Below are positions 35,616-45,033 of a DNA stretch of 64,000 nucleotides, one piece after another. The stretch covers positions 62,001 to 126,000 of the forward strand of contig CAWGQN010000004.1 in the NCBI GenBank assembly GCA_963824885.1, written 5' to 3'. The first letter of the stretch is position 1, and each line of letters begins with the position of its first letter. The translations under genes were made by a program, and so were the position numbers. Below the pieces are notes generated by a model, which worked only from the letters and a program-made list of their open reading frames with translations, had not been told where the DNA came from and made no database searches. Origin of the DNA: CAWGQN01 sp963824885 (GTDB lineage Bacteria > Actinomycetota > Actinomycetes > Actinomycetales > Microbacteriaceae).

Positions 35616-35881
35616 CCGAAGCGCGAGCGCCCGGTACCATTTCACAAATGTGCGCTTTGTCGTGCGCTTGCGCCGTGCCATTTTGAGCTCGGGCGATCCG
35701 ACCGGTTACCGCACACTACAGGGCCTATCCATCCGGGTGACCCCCACGGCATACCCACCACGCCGCGCATACGTGCGGCAAAAGCGGGTCCAGATGAACT
35801 CGACGTAATCGCCTTCGATTACACGAATGCTAACCATCACAACGCTGTCACCGTGCAGCACAGTCAAGGAGTATGACAAGA

Positions 35882-36256
35882 GTGCCAACCATTCAGCAGT
35901 TGGTTCGAAAGGGTCGCAGCCCCAAGGTCTCGAAGACTAAGGCTCCCGCCCTTAAGGCCAACCCTCAACAGCGTGGTGTGTGCACGCGCGTCTATACAAC
36001 TACTCCGAAGAAGCCGAATTCGGCTCTTCGCAAGGTAGCCCGCGTCAAACTGAGCAACGGCACCGAGGTAACCGCCTACATTCCGGGAGAGGGCCACAAT
36101 CTCCAAGAGCACTCAATGGTGCTCGTTCGTGGTGGTCGAGTGAAGGACCTCCCCGGCGTGCGGTACAAGATTGTTCGCGGCGCTCTCGACACTCAAGCGG
36201 TAAAGAACCGCAAGCAGGCTCGAAGCCGCTACGGCGCGAAGCTGGAGAAGAAGTAA
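35882..36256 (+). CDS. rpsL: 30S ribosomal protein S12
   Basis: A 124-residue decoding-centre protein. Start choice: AAGGAG at 35866-35871 is only one base from an in-frame ATG (35873) but 10 bases from the GTG at 35882, so the GTG is preferred and gives the canonical MPTIQQLVRKGR and the standard actinobacterial length. The streptomycin-resistance sites are wild type: Lys in TPKKPNSALRK and Lys in GGRVKDLPGVRYK. The stop overlaps the rpsG start (TAATG). Confidence 0.97.
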   Translation: MPTIQQLVRKGRSPKVSKTKAPALKANPQQRGVCTRVYTTTPKKPNSALRKVARVKLSNGTEVTAYIPGEGHNLQEHSMVLVRGGRVKDLPGVRYKIVRGALDTQAVKNRKQARSRYGAKLEKK

Positions 36257-36747
36257 TGCCCCGCAAGGGACCGGCCCCCAAGCGCCCGGTTGTCGCCGAC
36301 CCCGTGTATCGCGCACCAATCGTCAGTCAGCTCGTCAACAAGATTCTTCTTGACGGTAAGAAGGGGTTGGCCGAGCGAATTGTCTATGGAGCGCTTGCCG
36401 GTGTTGAGGCAAAGCTTCCTGCGGCAGGTGGAAAGCCCGACGCTGACCCGGTCGTTACCCTCAAGAAAGCGCTCGACAACGTGCGCCCCACGCTTGAGGT
36501 TCGCAGTCGTCGCGTCGGTGGTTCGACGTATCAGGTACCGGTCGAGGTCAAGCCTCACCGCGCTAACACCCTCGCGCTTCGCTGGCTCATCAGCTATGCG
36601 AAAGCGCGCCGCGAAAAGACGATGACCGAGCGCCTCACCAATGAAATTCTCGACGCGGCTAACGGACTCGGCGCGGCGGTAAAGCGCCGTGAAGACACCC
36701 ACAAGATGGCCGAATCAAACAAGGCGTTCGCGCACTACCGTTGGTAG
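36256..36747 (+). CDS. rpsG: 30S ribosomal protein S7
   Basis: A 163-residue 16S-rRNA-binding assembly protein. The core DPVVTLKKALDNVRP, RRVGGSTYQVP and the C-terminal AFAHYRW are as expected. An insert of about seven residues (PAAGGKPDA, near residues 54-62) makes it longer than the usual 156 residues. The ATG overlaps the rpsL stop. It is followed by fusA in the str operon. Confidence 0.97.
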   Translation: MPRKGPAPKRPVVADPVYRAPIVSQLVNKILLDGKKGLAERIVYGALAGVEAKLPAAGGKPDADPVVTLKKALDNVRPTLEVRSRRVGGSTYQVPVEVKPHRANTLALRWLISYAKARREKTMTERLTNEILDAANGLGAAVKRREDTHKMAESNKAFAHYRW

Positions 36748-36877
36748 TCGAGATCGCTCGGGACTGCTCCGCGAGCCGGCACACGCGCCCATCGGGACCG
36801 GTTGCCGAATGCGAGTGGAGCCACACCGGGTAATCGCCTCGTTCGATCCAAACCAATCCACTACTCCGGAGGACCCC

Positions 36878-38992
36878 GTGGCACAGGATGTGCTTACCGA
36901 CCTAAACAAGGTTCGCAATATTGGCATTATGGCGCACATCGACGCCGGTAAGACGACGACGACCGAACGCATTCTTTTCTATACCGGCATTACTCACAAG
37001 ATTGGTGAAGTGCACGAGGGCGCCGCGACGATGGATTGGATGGCGCAAGAGCAAGAGCGTGGGATTACGATCACATCCGCCGCCACAACGTGTTTTTGGA
37101 ATGCCAACCAGATCAACATCATCGACACGCCCGGACACGTCGATTTTACGGTCGAAGTCGAGCGCTCGCTTCGAGTTCTTGACGGGGCAGTCGCGGTGTT
37201 CGACGGAAAAGAAGGCGTCGAGCCTCAGTCCGAGACGGTGTGGCGTCAGGCCGATAAGTACAACGTCCCGCGCATCTGCTTCGTCAACAAGATGGACAAG
37301 CTGGGCGCGGATTTCTTCTTTACCGTCGACACGATCGTCAAACGTCTCGTCGCCAAACCTCTCGTCATTCAGCTGCCGATTGGAGCAGAATCGGCGTTCG
37401 AGGGGGTCGTCGACCTCGTCGAAATGCGCGCTTTGACGTGGCGAGGAGATGCCAAAGGCGACGTGCAATTGGGAGCCAAATTCGAAATCGAAGAAATTCC
37501 GGCCGATCTCAAAGACAAGGCCGATGCGTATCGTGCCGCACTGCTCGAGACGGTGGCTGAATCCGACGATGTGCTGCTCGAAAAATATTTTGCGGGCGAG
37601 GAGTTTACCGTCGCCGAGATCAAGGCGGCGATCCGCACGCTCACCGTCTCGAGTGCCATTTACCCGGTGCTGTGCGGTTCGGCGTTCAAGAATCGCGGCG
37701 TGCAACCCATGCTCGACGCGGTCATCGATTATTTGCCGAGTCCGCTTGACGTTCCGGCGATTGAGGCGCATGACGCGCGCGACGAGGAAAAGATCGTGTT
37801 GCGTCACGCAAATTCGACCGAGCCGTTCACGGCTCTCGCGTTCAAGGTTGCGGTGCATCCTTTCTTTGGCCGACTGACGTACGTTCGCGTTTATTCGGGA
37901 CACATTGATAGTGGTTCTCAAGTCGTGAACTCGACGAAGGGCAAGAAAGAGCGCATTGGCAAGGTATTCCAAATGCACTCGAACAAGGAAAACCCGGTTC
38001 CGAGCGTGACAGCGGGGCACATTTATGCGGTTATCGGTCTCAAAGACACCACGACGGGAGACACGCTGTGCGATCCCGGCCATCAGGTGGTTCTCGAGTC
38101 GATGACGTTTCCAGAGCCGGTCATCGAGGTTGCAATTGAGCCAAAGACCAAAGCCGATCAGGAAAAGCTCGGGGTGTCTATTCAGAAGCTCGCCGAAGAG
38201 GACCCGACATTCCGAACCGAACAGAACCAAGAAACGGGTCAAACCGTCATCAAGGGGATGGGCGAGCTTCATCTCGACATTCTTGTTGACCGAATGAAGC
38301 GAGAGTTCAACGTCGAAGCAAACGTCGGTAAGCCGCAAGTGGCTTACCGCGAGACAATTCGTCGCTCCGTCGAGAAGCACGACTATACGCACAAGAAGCA
38401 AACCGGGGGGTCGGGCCAGTTTGCCAAAGTGCAGATCGCTATCGAGCCGCTCGAGGTTACCGCCGAAACGTCGTATGAGTTTGAGAGCAAGGTGACTGGT
38501 GGACGTATTCCGCGTGAATACATTCCGTCGGTTGACGCCGGTATTCATGACGCGCTTCAGGTTGGCCCGGTCGCGGGCTATCCCGTGGTGGGAGTCAAGG
38601 CGCGCCTGCTCGACGGTGCGTACCACGACGTCGATTCGTCGGAGATGGCGTTTAAGATCGCCGGATCTATGGCTTTCAAAGAGGCCGTGCGCAAAGCGGA
38701 TCCGGTCTTGCTCGAGCCGCTCATGTCTGTCGAAGTGCGAACGCCTGAGGAATACATGGGCGACGTCATCGGCGATTTGAACTCTCGCCGCGGTCAAATT
38801 CAGTCGATGGAAGACGCGACGGGAATCAAAGTTGTTACCGCGCACGTTCCGCTTTCCGAAATGTTCGGCTACATTGGCGACTTACGGTCGAAGACGTCGG
38901 GCCGTGCGGTGTATTCGATGACGTTCGAGTCGTACGCCGAGGTCCCGAAGTCGGTTGCCGACGAAATTATCCAGAAAGGCAGGGGCGACTAA
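36878..38992 (+). CDS. fusA: Elongation factor G
   Basis: A 704-residue translocation GTPase. The GTG at 36878 has CGGAGGA upstream and gives MAQDVLTDLNKVRNIG. G1 is AHIDAGKTT, G2 is RGITITSA, G3 is DTPGHVDF and G4 is NKMDKLG. The C-terminal domain IV motif YREPIPEYM-like segment and the KTSGRAVYSM end are intact. It is single copy in this window. Confidence 0.98.
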   Translation: MAQDVLTDLNKVRNIGIMAHIDAGKTTTTERILFYTGITHKIGEVHEGAATMDWMAQEQERGITITSAATTCFWNANQINIIDTPGHVDFTVEVERSLRVLDGAVAVFDGKEGVEPQSETVWRQADKYNVPRICFVNKMDKLGADFFFTVDTIVKRLVAKPLVIQLPIGAESAFEGVVDLVEMRALTWRGDAKGDVQLGAKFEIEEIPADLKDKADAYRAALLETVAESDDVLLEKYFAGEEFTVAEIKAAIRTLTVSSAIYPVLCGSAFKNRGVQPMLDAVIDYLPSPLDVPAIEAHDARDEEKIVLRHANSTEPFTALAFKVAVHPFFGRLTYVRVYSGHIDSGSQVVNSTKGKKERIGKVFQMHSNKENPVPSVTAGHIYAVIGLKDTTTGDTLCDPGHQVVLESMTFPEPVIEVAIEPKTKADQEKLGVSIQKLAEEDPTFRTEQNQETGQTVIKGMGELHLDILVDRMKREFNVEANVGKPQVAYRETIRRSVEKHDYTHKKQTGGSGQFAKVQIAIEPLEVTAETSYEFESKVTGGRIPREYIPSVDAGIHDALQVGPVAGYPVVGVKARLLDGAYHDVDSSEMAFKIAGSMAFKEAVRKADPVLLEPLMSVEVRTPEEYMGDVIGDLNSRRGQIQSMEDATGIKVVTAHVPLSEMFGYIGDLRSKTSGRAVYSMTFESYAEVPKSVADEIIQKGRGD

Positions 38993-39132
38993 ATCACCCC
39001 GGGGGCGTTTGCGGCGGTCGAAAGGCAATCGAGAGCGCTTCGTGCAAACCCAGTAACATAAATTAGACAAACCCCAGCAGAGTAACCGGTCACGCTCCGG
39101 GTGCTTCGCACGAGAGTCCTGAGGAGGACCCA

Positions 39133-40323
39133 GTGGCCAACGCCAAGTTCGAGCGGAACAAGCCGCACTTCAACATCGGAGGAATCGGTCACGTCGACCA
39201 CGGCAAGACCACTCTTGTAACAGCGATCTCGAAGGTGCTTTCGGAGAAGAATCCGTCTGCCGTCAACGTAAAGCGCGACTTCGCGACAATCGATTCGTCG
39301 CCAGAAGAGCGTCAGCGTGGAATTACGATTAGCATCTCGCACGTCGAGTACGAGACCGAAAAGCGTCACTACGCTCACATTGATGCCCCCGGGCACGCCG
39401 ACTACATCAAGAACATGATTACGGGTGCGGCCCAAATGGATGCCGCAATTCTCGTCGTCGCGGCCACAGACGGTCCCATGGCGCAAACGCGCGAGCACGT
39501 CTTGCTTGCGAAGCAAATTGGAGTTCCCCGATTTGTTGTCGCGATCAACAAGGCCGACGCGGTTGACGACGAAGAAATCCTCGAGCTCGTCGAGCTAGAA
39601 ACACGCGAACTTTTGTCGAGTCAGGGCTACGACGGTGACAACACGCCGGTCGTGCGCGTCTCGGCTCTTAAAGCGCTTGAAGGTGACGACAAGTGGGTGC
39701 AAAGCATCCTCGATCTCTTGTCGGCGATCGATGACCTTTCCGATCCCGTTCGCGACAAAGACAAGCCCTTCCTTATGCCGGTCGAGGATGTCTTCACGAT
39801 CACGGGTCGCGGAACGGTCGTCACCGGCCGCGCCGAGCGTGGCACCCTCGCTATTAACTCCGAAGTCGAAATCGTCGGCATTCGACCGACGCAAAAGACG
39901 ACCGTTACGGGAATCGAAATGTTCCACAAGGAGCTTGACGAAGCGTGGGCCGGAGAGAATTGTGGTTTGCTCTTGCGAGGGACCAAGCGTGAAGACGTCG
40001 AGCGAGGTCAAGTCATTGCGAAGCCCGGTTCGGTCACACCGCACACCGATTTCGAAGGCACCGCGTACATTCTGTCGAAGGACGAGGGTGGGCGTAACAA
40101 TCCGTTCTATGGAAACTACCGTCCGCAGTTCTACTTTCGAACCACGGACGTCACCGGGATCATTACTCTCCCCGAAGGGACAGAAATGGTCATGCCGGGT
40201 GACACGACCGATATTTCCGTGGCGTTGATTCAACCCATCGCAATGGAAGAGGGACTTGGATTCGCGATTCGCGAAGGTGGTCGCACGGTCGGAGCCGGAA
40301 CAGTCACAAAGATCAGTAAGTAG
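39133..40323 (+). CDS. tuf: Elongation factor Tu
   Basis: A 396-residue GTPase that brings aminoacyl-tRNA to the ribosome. G1 is GHVDHGKTT, G3 DAPGHADYIKNMITG, G4 NKAD and G5 SALKALEG. Domains 2 and 3 look normal (PVEDVFTITGRGTVVTGR). Two N-terminal residues differ from the near-universal NIGTIG, which is NIGGIG here, with Phe before it in PHFNIG. GTG start with GAGGAGG upstream. A strong terminator follows. Confidence 0.98.
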   Translation: MANAKFERNKPHFNIGGIGHVDHGKTTLVTAISKVLSEKNPSAVNVKRDFATIDSSPEERQRGITISISHVEYETEKRHYAHIDAPGHADYIKNMITGAAQMDAAILVVAATDGPMAQTREHVLLAKQIGVPRFVVAINKADAVDDEEILELVELETRELLSSQGYDGDNTPVVRVSALKALEGDDKWVQSILDLLSAIDDLSDPVRDKDKPFLMPVEDVFTITGRGTVVTGRAERGTLAINSEVEIVGIRPTQKTTVTGIEMFHKELDEAWAGENCGLLLRGTKREDVERGQVIAKPGSVTPHTDFEGTAYILSKDEGGRNNPFYGNYRPQFYFRTTDVTGIITLPEGTEMVMPGDTTDISVALIQPIAMEEGLGFAIREGGRTVGAGTVTKISK

Positions 40324-40362
40324 CGGCGCGCCAGCGTCGTCGCGATCAAACGACGCAGCGTG

Positions 40363-40399
40363 AGTGGGGGTGGGGTGTTTCGAACCCACCCCCACTTTT
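40363..40399 (+). terminator. Rho-independent terminator after tuf
   Basis: A perfect 12-bp stem, AGTGGGGGTGGG with CCCACCCCCACT, with a 10-nt loop and a TTTT run. It ends the rpsL-rpsG-fusA-tuf operon. Confidence 0.9.
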
Positions 40400-40830
40400 G
40401 CGCGCCGAGAACGACGTGGGTGGGCGGTAATTGTCAGCACCTCGGTAATCCAGCCCAAGGGCGACACGCCCGGCTTGCAAGGTCTGAACAACTATGGGAG
40501 ACTCGTCTAGTTCAACACTCCCGTGCGTCAATCTTCACGGGATCACTGCCAGGTAGTGCATAGAAGCGAGTGGTATTTCGCCAGGCTAGGCCGCGGGCAG
40601 CAGAACAAATGTAATCGACACCCATCGAGTCACGGCAGCGCCGTGTCAACGTGCGGTGTGTTCGGCGCCGCTTTTGTGGACTGGCGCGGGGTCGAGAACA
40701 TCGCGGCCGCACGGTCGTGATATTGACAGAACAATAGTGGTGCGTCAAGAAGAAGTGCCAGCGGTTTGGTACGCAAGCGTGTCTTGCACCATTGAGATCG
40801 CAAGACGTGTAAATGAGAGTGAGCCAAACC
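40400..40830 (+). other. Leader and promoter region of the S10 operon, no gene seen
   Basis: A 431-bp stretch without a convincing gene between the tuf terminator and rpsJ. A TTGACA at 40723-40728 is a possible -35 box but lacks a good -10. No RNA family or attenuator can be identified by eye. It must hold the S10-operon promoter and its leader, which in many bacteria carries regulatory RNA structure. Confidence 0.5.
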
Positions 40831-41139
40831 ATGGCGGAACAAAAGATCCGCATTCGACTCAAGTCATACGATCACGAGGTCATTGAGGTCTCGGCCCGCA
40901 AGATCGTTGACACGGTCATGCGGGCGGGCGCGACTGTTGTTGGCCCCGTTCCGCTCCCTACCGAAAAGAACGTCGTGTGTGTTATCCGTTCGCCTCACAA
41001 GTACAAAGACAGTCGCGAACATTTTGAAATGCGCACCCACAAACGCCTCATCGATATTGTCAACCCGACTCCGAAAGCAGTCGATTCGCTCATGCGCCTC
41101 GATCTGTCCGCGGACGTCAACATCGAAATCAAGCTCTAA
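40831..41139 (+). CDS. rpsJ: 30S ribosomal protein S10
   Basis: A 102-residue protein. The ATG at 40831 gives MAEQKIRIRLKSYDHEV, the canonical start; an in-frame ATG 18 bases upstream would add unrelated residues. The TPKAVDSLMRLDLSADVNIEI end is intact. S10 also acts in transcription antitermination as NusE. First gene of the S10 operon. Confidence 0.97.
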   Translation: MAEQKIRIRLKSYDHEVIEVSARKIVDTVMRAGATVVGPVPLPTEKNVVCVIRSPHKYKDSREHFEMRTHKRLIDIVNPTPKAVDSLMRLDLSADVNIEIKL

Positions 41140-41147
41140 GGGAATCC

Positions 41148-41803
41148 ATGTCTACCGATACCAAGACCGCGATGGGTCTGCTCGGCAGGAAGCTCGGCAT
41201 GACTCAAGTGTGGGACGCTCAAAATAAGCTCGTCCCTGTCACCGTGATTGAGATTTCGCCAAACGTCGTGACGCAAATCCGCACGGTTGACCGTGACGGA
41301 TACAGCGCCGTTCAAATTGCGTTCGGTGCGATTGATCCTCGCAGGGTCAACAAACCGGATGCGGGGCATTTTTCGAAGGCGGGTGTGACTCCGCGCCGCC
41401 ACCGCGCCGAGGTTCGCACCGCGGATACCGCAACCTACACTCTTGGGCAAGAGTTGACGGTTGATGCGGTGTTTGAAGCGGGGACGAGAGTTGATGTCGT
41501 CGGGACGAGCAAGGGCAAGGGCTTCGCGGGTGTCATGAAGCGTCACAATTTTAAGGGAGTATCCGCGTCGCACGGTTCTCATCGCAATCACCGCAAACCC
41601 GGCTCGATTGGTGCATCGTCGACACCCAGCCGCGTTTTAAGGGAATGCGCATGGCCGGTCGAATGGGTGGCGAGCGCGTGACCGTGTTGAACCTCTCGGT
41701 GTTCTCTGTTGATGTCGAGAACGGCCTGATTTTGGTTAAAGGCGCGGTTCCCGGAAGTCGCGGACGCATCGTCTTCGTGCGCAATGCAGTGAAGGGAGCG
41801 TAA
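41148..41803 (+). CDS. rplC: 50S ribosomal protein L3, interrupted by an apparent single-base frameshift
   Basis: The frame opened by ATG 41148 (MSTDTKTAMGLLGRKLGMTQ) runs normally to residue 163 and then leaves the L3 sequence, ending at 41681. The missing remainder (GMRMAGRMGGERVTVLNL and on to KGA, stop 41801-41803) lies in the -1 frame. The break is in 41634-41642, CGC GTT TTA AGG. One extra T would restore RVFKGMRMAG and a protein of about 218 residues, the family's usual size. L3 is essential, so either the base is an assembly or sequencing error or expression needs frameshifting. All conserved parts are otherwise present. Confidence 0.85.
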
Positions 41804-41805
41804 CG

Positions 41806-42435
41806 ATGGTGACCACACAAGGAAAGCTCGTCCCCGTTGAGTTTCCCTCCGAGCTTTTTGATGTTCAGACCAACATCCCACTCATTCATCAGGTTGTCGT
41901 TGCCCAACTTGCGGCCGCTCGTCAAGGGACACACAAGACCAAGGGGCGTGGTGAGGTATCGGGCTCGGGGCGTAAGCCGTTCAAGCAAAAGGGAACGGGC
42001 CGCGCCCGTCAGGGTTCGATCCGCGCGCCGCAGATGATTGGTGGTGGCGTTGTCCACGGGCCCGTACCACGGAGCTATGCCCAGCGCACGCCCAAAAAGA
42101 TGATTTCCGCCGCACTTCTCGGTGCGCTTTCTGATCGCGCTCGTGGGTCGCGAGTTCACGTCGTCGAGTCGATTGCCGCGGGGACCGTGCCGTCGACGAA
42201 AGAAGCCTCACGAACCCTCGCGCAGATTGCGTCGAGCAAACACGTTCTCGTCGTGATTGATCGGGGCGACGACGTGACGACTAAGAGCGTGCGGAACATC
42301 CCGACGGCGCACCTTATGTCTTTTGACCAGCTCAACGCTTACGACGTGCTGGTCAGCGATGACATTGTTTTCACGAAAGCGGCGTTTGACGCATTCGTCG
42401 AGAGCAAGGCGACGAAAGAAGAGGTCTCGCTGTGA
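41806..42435 (+). CDS. rplD: 50S ribosomal protein L4
   Basis: A 209-residue early-assembly protein with the rRNA loop GRGEVSGSGRKPFKQKGTGRARQGS and the family end typical of L4. The stop overlaps the rplW GTG (GTGA). In many bacteria L4 also represses its own operon; whether it does so here cannot be seen. Confidence 0.97.
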   Translation: MVTTQGKLVPVEFPSELFDVQTNIPLIHQVVVAQLAAARQGTHKTKGRGEVSGSGRKPFKQKGTGRARQGSIRAPQMIGGGVVHGPVPRSYAQRTPKKMISAALLGALSDRARGSRVHVVESIAAGTVPSTKEASRTLAQIASSKHVLVVIDRGDDVTTKSVRNIPTAHLMSFDQLNAYDVLVSDDIVFTKAAFDAFVESKATKEEVSL

Positions 42436-42731
42436 CCGCATTAAACAAGGATCCGCGAGACATCATTGTGTCGCCGGTTGTCTCAGAAAAGAGTTACGGA
42501 CTCATTGACGAGGGCAAATACACGTTTGTCGTTGACCCGCGCTCGAATAAGGCCGAAATCAAACGGGCGATTGAGACGATTTTCGCGGTCGAAGTTGCCG
42601 CTGTGAATACGTTGAATCGTTCGGGTAAAAGCCGGCGCACGAAATTCGGTCCTGGCAAGCGCAAGGACACCAAGCGCGCGATTGTTACTCTCAAGTCCGG
42701 TTCCATCGACATCTTTACCGCTGTCGGGTAG
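42432..42731 (+). CDS. rplW: 50S ribosomal protein L23
   Basis: A 99-residue exit-tunnel protein that docks trigger factor and SRP. The IIVSPVVSEKSYGLIDEGKYTF motif and NRSGKSRRTKFGPGKRKDTK loop are typical. The GTG overlaps the rplD stop by 4 nt. Confidence 0.96.
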   Translation: MTALNKDPRDIIVSPVVSEKSYGLIDEGKYTFVVDPRSNKAEIKRAIETIFAVEVAAVNTLNRSGKSRRTKFGPGKRKDTKRAIVTLKSGSIDIFTAVG

Positions 42732-42749
42732 GGAAGGGGAGGAAAACTC

Positions 42750-43589
42750 ATGGCTATTCGCAAGCACAAACCCACAACGCCGGGTCGGCGCGGTTCGTCT
42801 GTGGCCGACTTCGCGGAGATCACCCGGTCGATTCCTGAGAAATCACTGCTTCGTCCGTTGTCGAAGTCCGGTGGTCGAAACAACCAGGGACGAATCACGA
42901 CTCGGCACATTGGTGGTGGGCACAAACGGCAGTATCGTGTAATTGATTTCCGCCGTCATGACAAAGACGGGGTCGAGGCTCGAGTCGCGCACATTGAATA
43001 CGATCCGAACCGTACCGCACGGATTGCACTCTTACATTTTGTCGACGGCGCGAAGCGCTACATTTTGGCGCCGAATCGACTCAAGCAAGGCGATGTCATC
43101 GAATCGGGCGCATCCGCCGACATTAAACCGGGAAACAATCTTCCCTTGCGCAATATCCCAACCGGAACCGTGATTCACGCGATTGAGATCAAGCCCGGAG
43201 GCGGCGCTAAGCTAGCTCGCTCTGCTGGCGCATCGGTTCGACTCGTTGCGAAAGACGGACCCTACGCGCAGCTTCGCTTGCCGTCCGGGGAAATTCGCAA
43301 TGTTGATGCCCGTTGTCGCGGGACCATCGGTGAAGTCGGTAACGCCGAGCAATCGAACATTAACTGGGGAAAAGCGGGACGCATGCGGTGGAAGGGCGTG
43401 AGGCCCACGGTTCGCGGCGTTGCGATGAACCCGGTCGATCACCCGCACGGTGGCGGTGAAGGGAAGACCTCAGGTGGGCGACACCCGGTGAGCCCGTGGG
43501 GCAAGGCCGAGGGCCGTACTCGTCACCCCAAGAAAGAGAGTAACAAGCTCATCGTCCGTCGTCGCACCGTTGGCAAGAAGCGTAAGTAG
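42750..43589 (+). CDS. rplB: 50S ribosomal protein L2
   Basis: A 279-residue peptidyl-transferase-centre protein with the near-invariant VRGVAMNPVDHPHGGGEG and the C-terminal HPKKESNKLIVRRR. GGGAAGGGGAGG lies upstream of the ATG. Confidence 0.98.
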   Translation: MAIRKHKPTTPGRRGSSVADFAEITRSIPEKSLLRPLSKSGGRNNQGRITTRHIGGGHKRQYRVIDFRRHDKDGVEARVAHIEYDPNRTARIALLHFVDGAKRYILAPNRLKQGDVIESGASADIKPGNNLPLRNIPTGTVIHAIEIKPGGGAKLARSAGASVRLVAKDGPYAQLRLPSGEIRNVDARCRGTIGEVGNAEQSNINWGKAGRMRWKGVRPTVRGVAMNPVDHPHGGGEGKTSGGRHPVSPWGKAEGRTRHPKKESNKLIVRRRTVGKKRK

Positions 43590-43599
43590 GAGTTAGGGA

Positions 43600-43881
43600 A
43601 TGCCACGCAGTCTCAAGAAGGGCCCCTTCGTTGACGACCACCTTTATCACAAGGTCGTCGCGCAAAACGAAGCGAAAAAGAAGAGCGTGATCAAGACGTG
43701 GTCTCGTCGCTCAATGATCATTCCTGCGATGCTCGGCCACACGATAGCGGTCCACGACGGACGCAAACACGTTCCCGTGTTTGTGACAGAAACGATGGTT
43801 GGCCACAAGCTCGGCGAGTTTGCGCCCACGCGTACTTTTCGCGGCCATGAAAAAGACGACCGAAAGGGTCGTCGCCGCTAG
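43600..43881 (+). CDS. rpsS: 30S ribosomal protein S19
   Basis: A 93-residue head protein: MPRSLKKGPFVDDHL at the start, IKTWSRRSMIIPAMLGHTIAVHDGR core, GEFAPTRTFRGH near the end. Standard length. Confidence 0.97.
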   Translation: MPRSLKKGPFVDDHLYHKVVAQNEAKKKSVIKTWSRRSMIIPAMLGHTIAVHDGRKHVPVFVTETMVGHKLGEFAPTRTFRGHEKDDRKGRRR

Positions 43882-43901
43882 CGGCGACGAGGAGGAGAAG
43901 A

Positions 43902-44267
43902 GTGGTGGAGTCGATCGCCCGCGTGCGTCACATCCGCGTTACGCCTCAAAAGGCCCGGCGCGTTGTCAACCTAATTCGCGGCAAGCAAGCGGAACACGCG
44001 CTCGCTATCTTAAAGTTTGCGCCGCAAGGCGCGAGCGAACCCGTGTACAAACTTGTTGCCTCGGCAATTGCAAACGCGCGAGTGAAAGCAGACTCGTCGA
44101 ACACGTTCTTGGATGACCAAGATCTCATTGTGAGTCGCGCGTTCGTTGACGAAGGAACAACGCTCAAGCGTTTCCAACCTCGCGCACAAGGTCGTGCTTT
44201 TCGCATCAACAAGCGCACGAGCCACATCACAGTAGTGCTCACGACACCCGAGGAGGGTGAGAAGTAA
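43902..44267 (+). CDS. rplV: 50S ribosomal protein L22
   Basis: A 121-residue protein lining the exit tunnel. ARVRHIRVTPQKARRVVNLIRGKQ at the N-terminus and PRAQGRAFRINKRTSHITVVL at the C-terminal loop. The GTG is preceded by GGAGGAGAAG. The stop overlaps the rpsC ATG. Confidence 0.97.
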   Translation: MVESIARVRHIRVTPQKARRVVNLIRGKQAEHALAILKFAPQGASEPVYKLVASAIANARVKADSSNTFLDDQDLIVSRAFVDEGTTLKRFQPRAQGRAFRINKRTSHITVVLTTPEEGEK

Positions 44268-45031
44268 TGGGCCAGAAGGTAAGCCCCTACGGTTTCCGAT
44301 TGGGCATCACCACCGACCACGTGTCGCGGTGGTTTTCCGACAGCACAAAACGCGGTCAGCGGTATTCCGATTACGTCGCCGAAGACATTAAGATTCGTCG
44401 GTTACTCCAGTCAACACTTGATCGGGCTGGAGTCGCGCGTATTGAGATCGAGCGCACACGGGATCGTGTCCGGGTCGATATTCATACGGCACGCCCGGGA
44501 ATCGTAATCGGTCGTCGAGGCGCAGAAGCGGAGCGGATTCGTTCCGATCTCGAAAAGCTCAGCGGAAAGCAAATCCAGCTCAACATTCTTGAAGTGAAGA
44601 ATCCGGAAGCGGTGTCTCAACTAGTTGCGCAAGGGATTGCCGAGCAGCTTTCCGCTCGCGTGGCATTCCGTCGAGCCATGCGTAAGGGACTACAGGGCGC
44701 TCAGCGTGCGGGAGCAAAAGGCGTTCGCATCCAGGTTTCGGGTCGACTCGGTGGGGCTGAAATGAGCCGCTCGGAGTTTTATCGCGAAGGCCGAGTTCCG
44801 TTGCACACCTTGCGCGCGAATATCGACTACGGGTTCTACGAGGCGAAGACGACGTTTGGCCGGATCGGCGTCAAAGTGTGGATTTATAAAGGCGATATCA
44901 CCAACAAAGAGCTCGCTCGCGAGCAGGTGAATTCGAAGCCATCGAGGCCTGATCGAAGGGACGCACGCGACGGTGATCGTGGCCGTCGGACGGTAACTGA
45001 AGCCCCTGCAGAAGCGGGAGTTGAGGCGTAA
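44267..45031 (+). CDS. rpsC: 30S ribosomal protein S3
   Basis: A 254-residue protein with the KH-domain GRRGAEAERIR and the helicase-surface RRAMRKGLQGAQRAGAKG. GQKVSPYGFRLGI is the canonical start. A tail of about 35 residues rich in Arg, Asp and Glu (RPDRRDARDGDRGRR) extends beyond the core, as in many actinobacteria. Confidence 0.97.
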   Translation: MGQKVSPYGFRLGITTDHVSRWFSDSTKRGQRYSDYVAEDIKIRRLLQSTLDRAGVARIEIERTRDRVRVDIHTARPGIVIGRRGAEAERIRSDLEKLSGKQIQLNILEVKNPEAVSQLVAQGIAEQLSARVAFRRAMRKGLQGAQRAGAKGVRIQVSGRLGGAEMSRSEFYREGRVPLHTLRANIDYGFYEAKTTFGRIGVKVWIYKGDITNKELAREQVNSKPSRPDRRDARDGDRGRRTVTEAPAEAGVEA

Positions 45032-45033
45032 CC

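Noticed and set aside
36902..38845. A 647-residue open frame antisense to fusA
   Set aside because: No ribosome-binding site, no domain, and it mirrors the codon structure of fusA; other long antisense frames (ftsH, rpoB, rpoC) have the same origin.
40400..40830. A tRNA or riboswitch in the S10 leader
   Set aside because: No cloverleaf or known riboswitch core could be drawn; the stretch is left as a leader of unknown structure.
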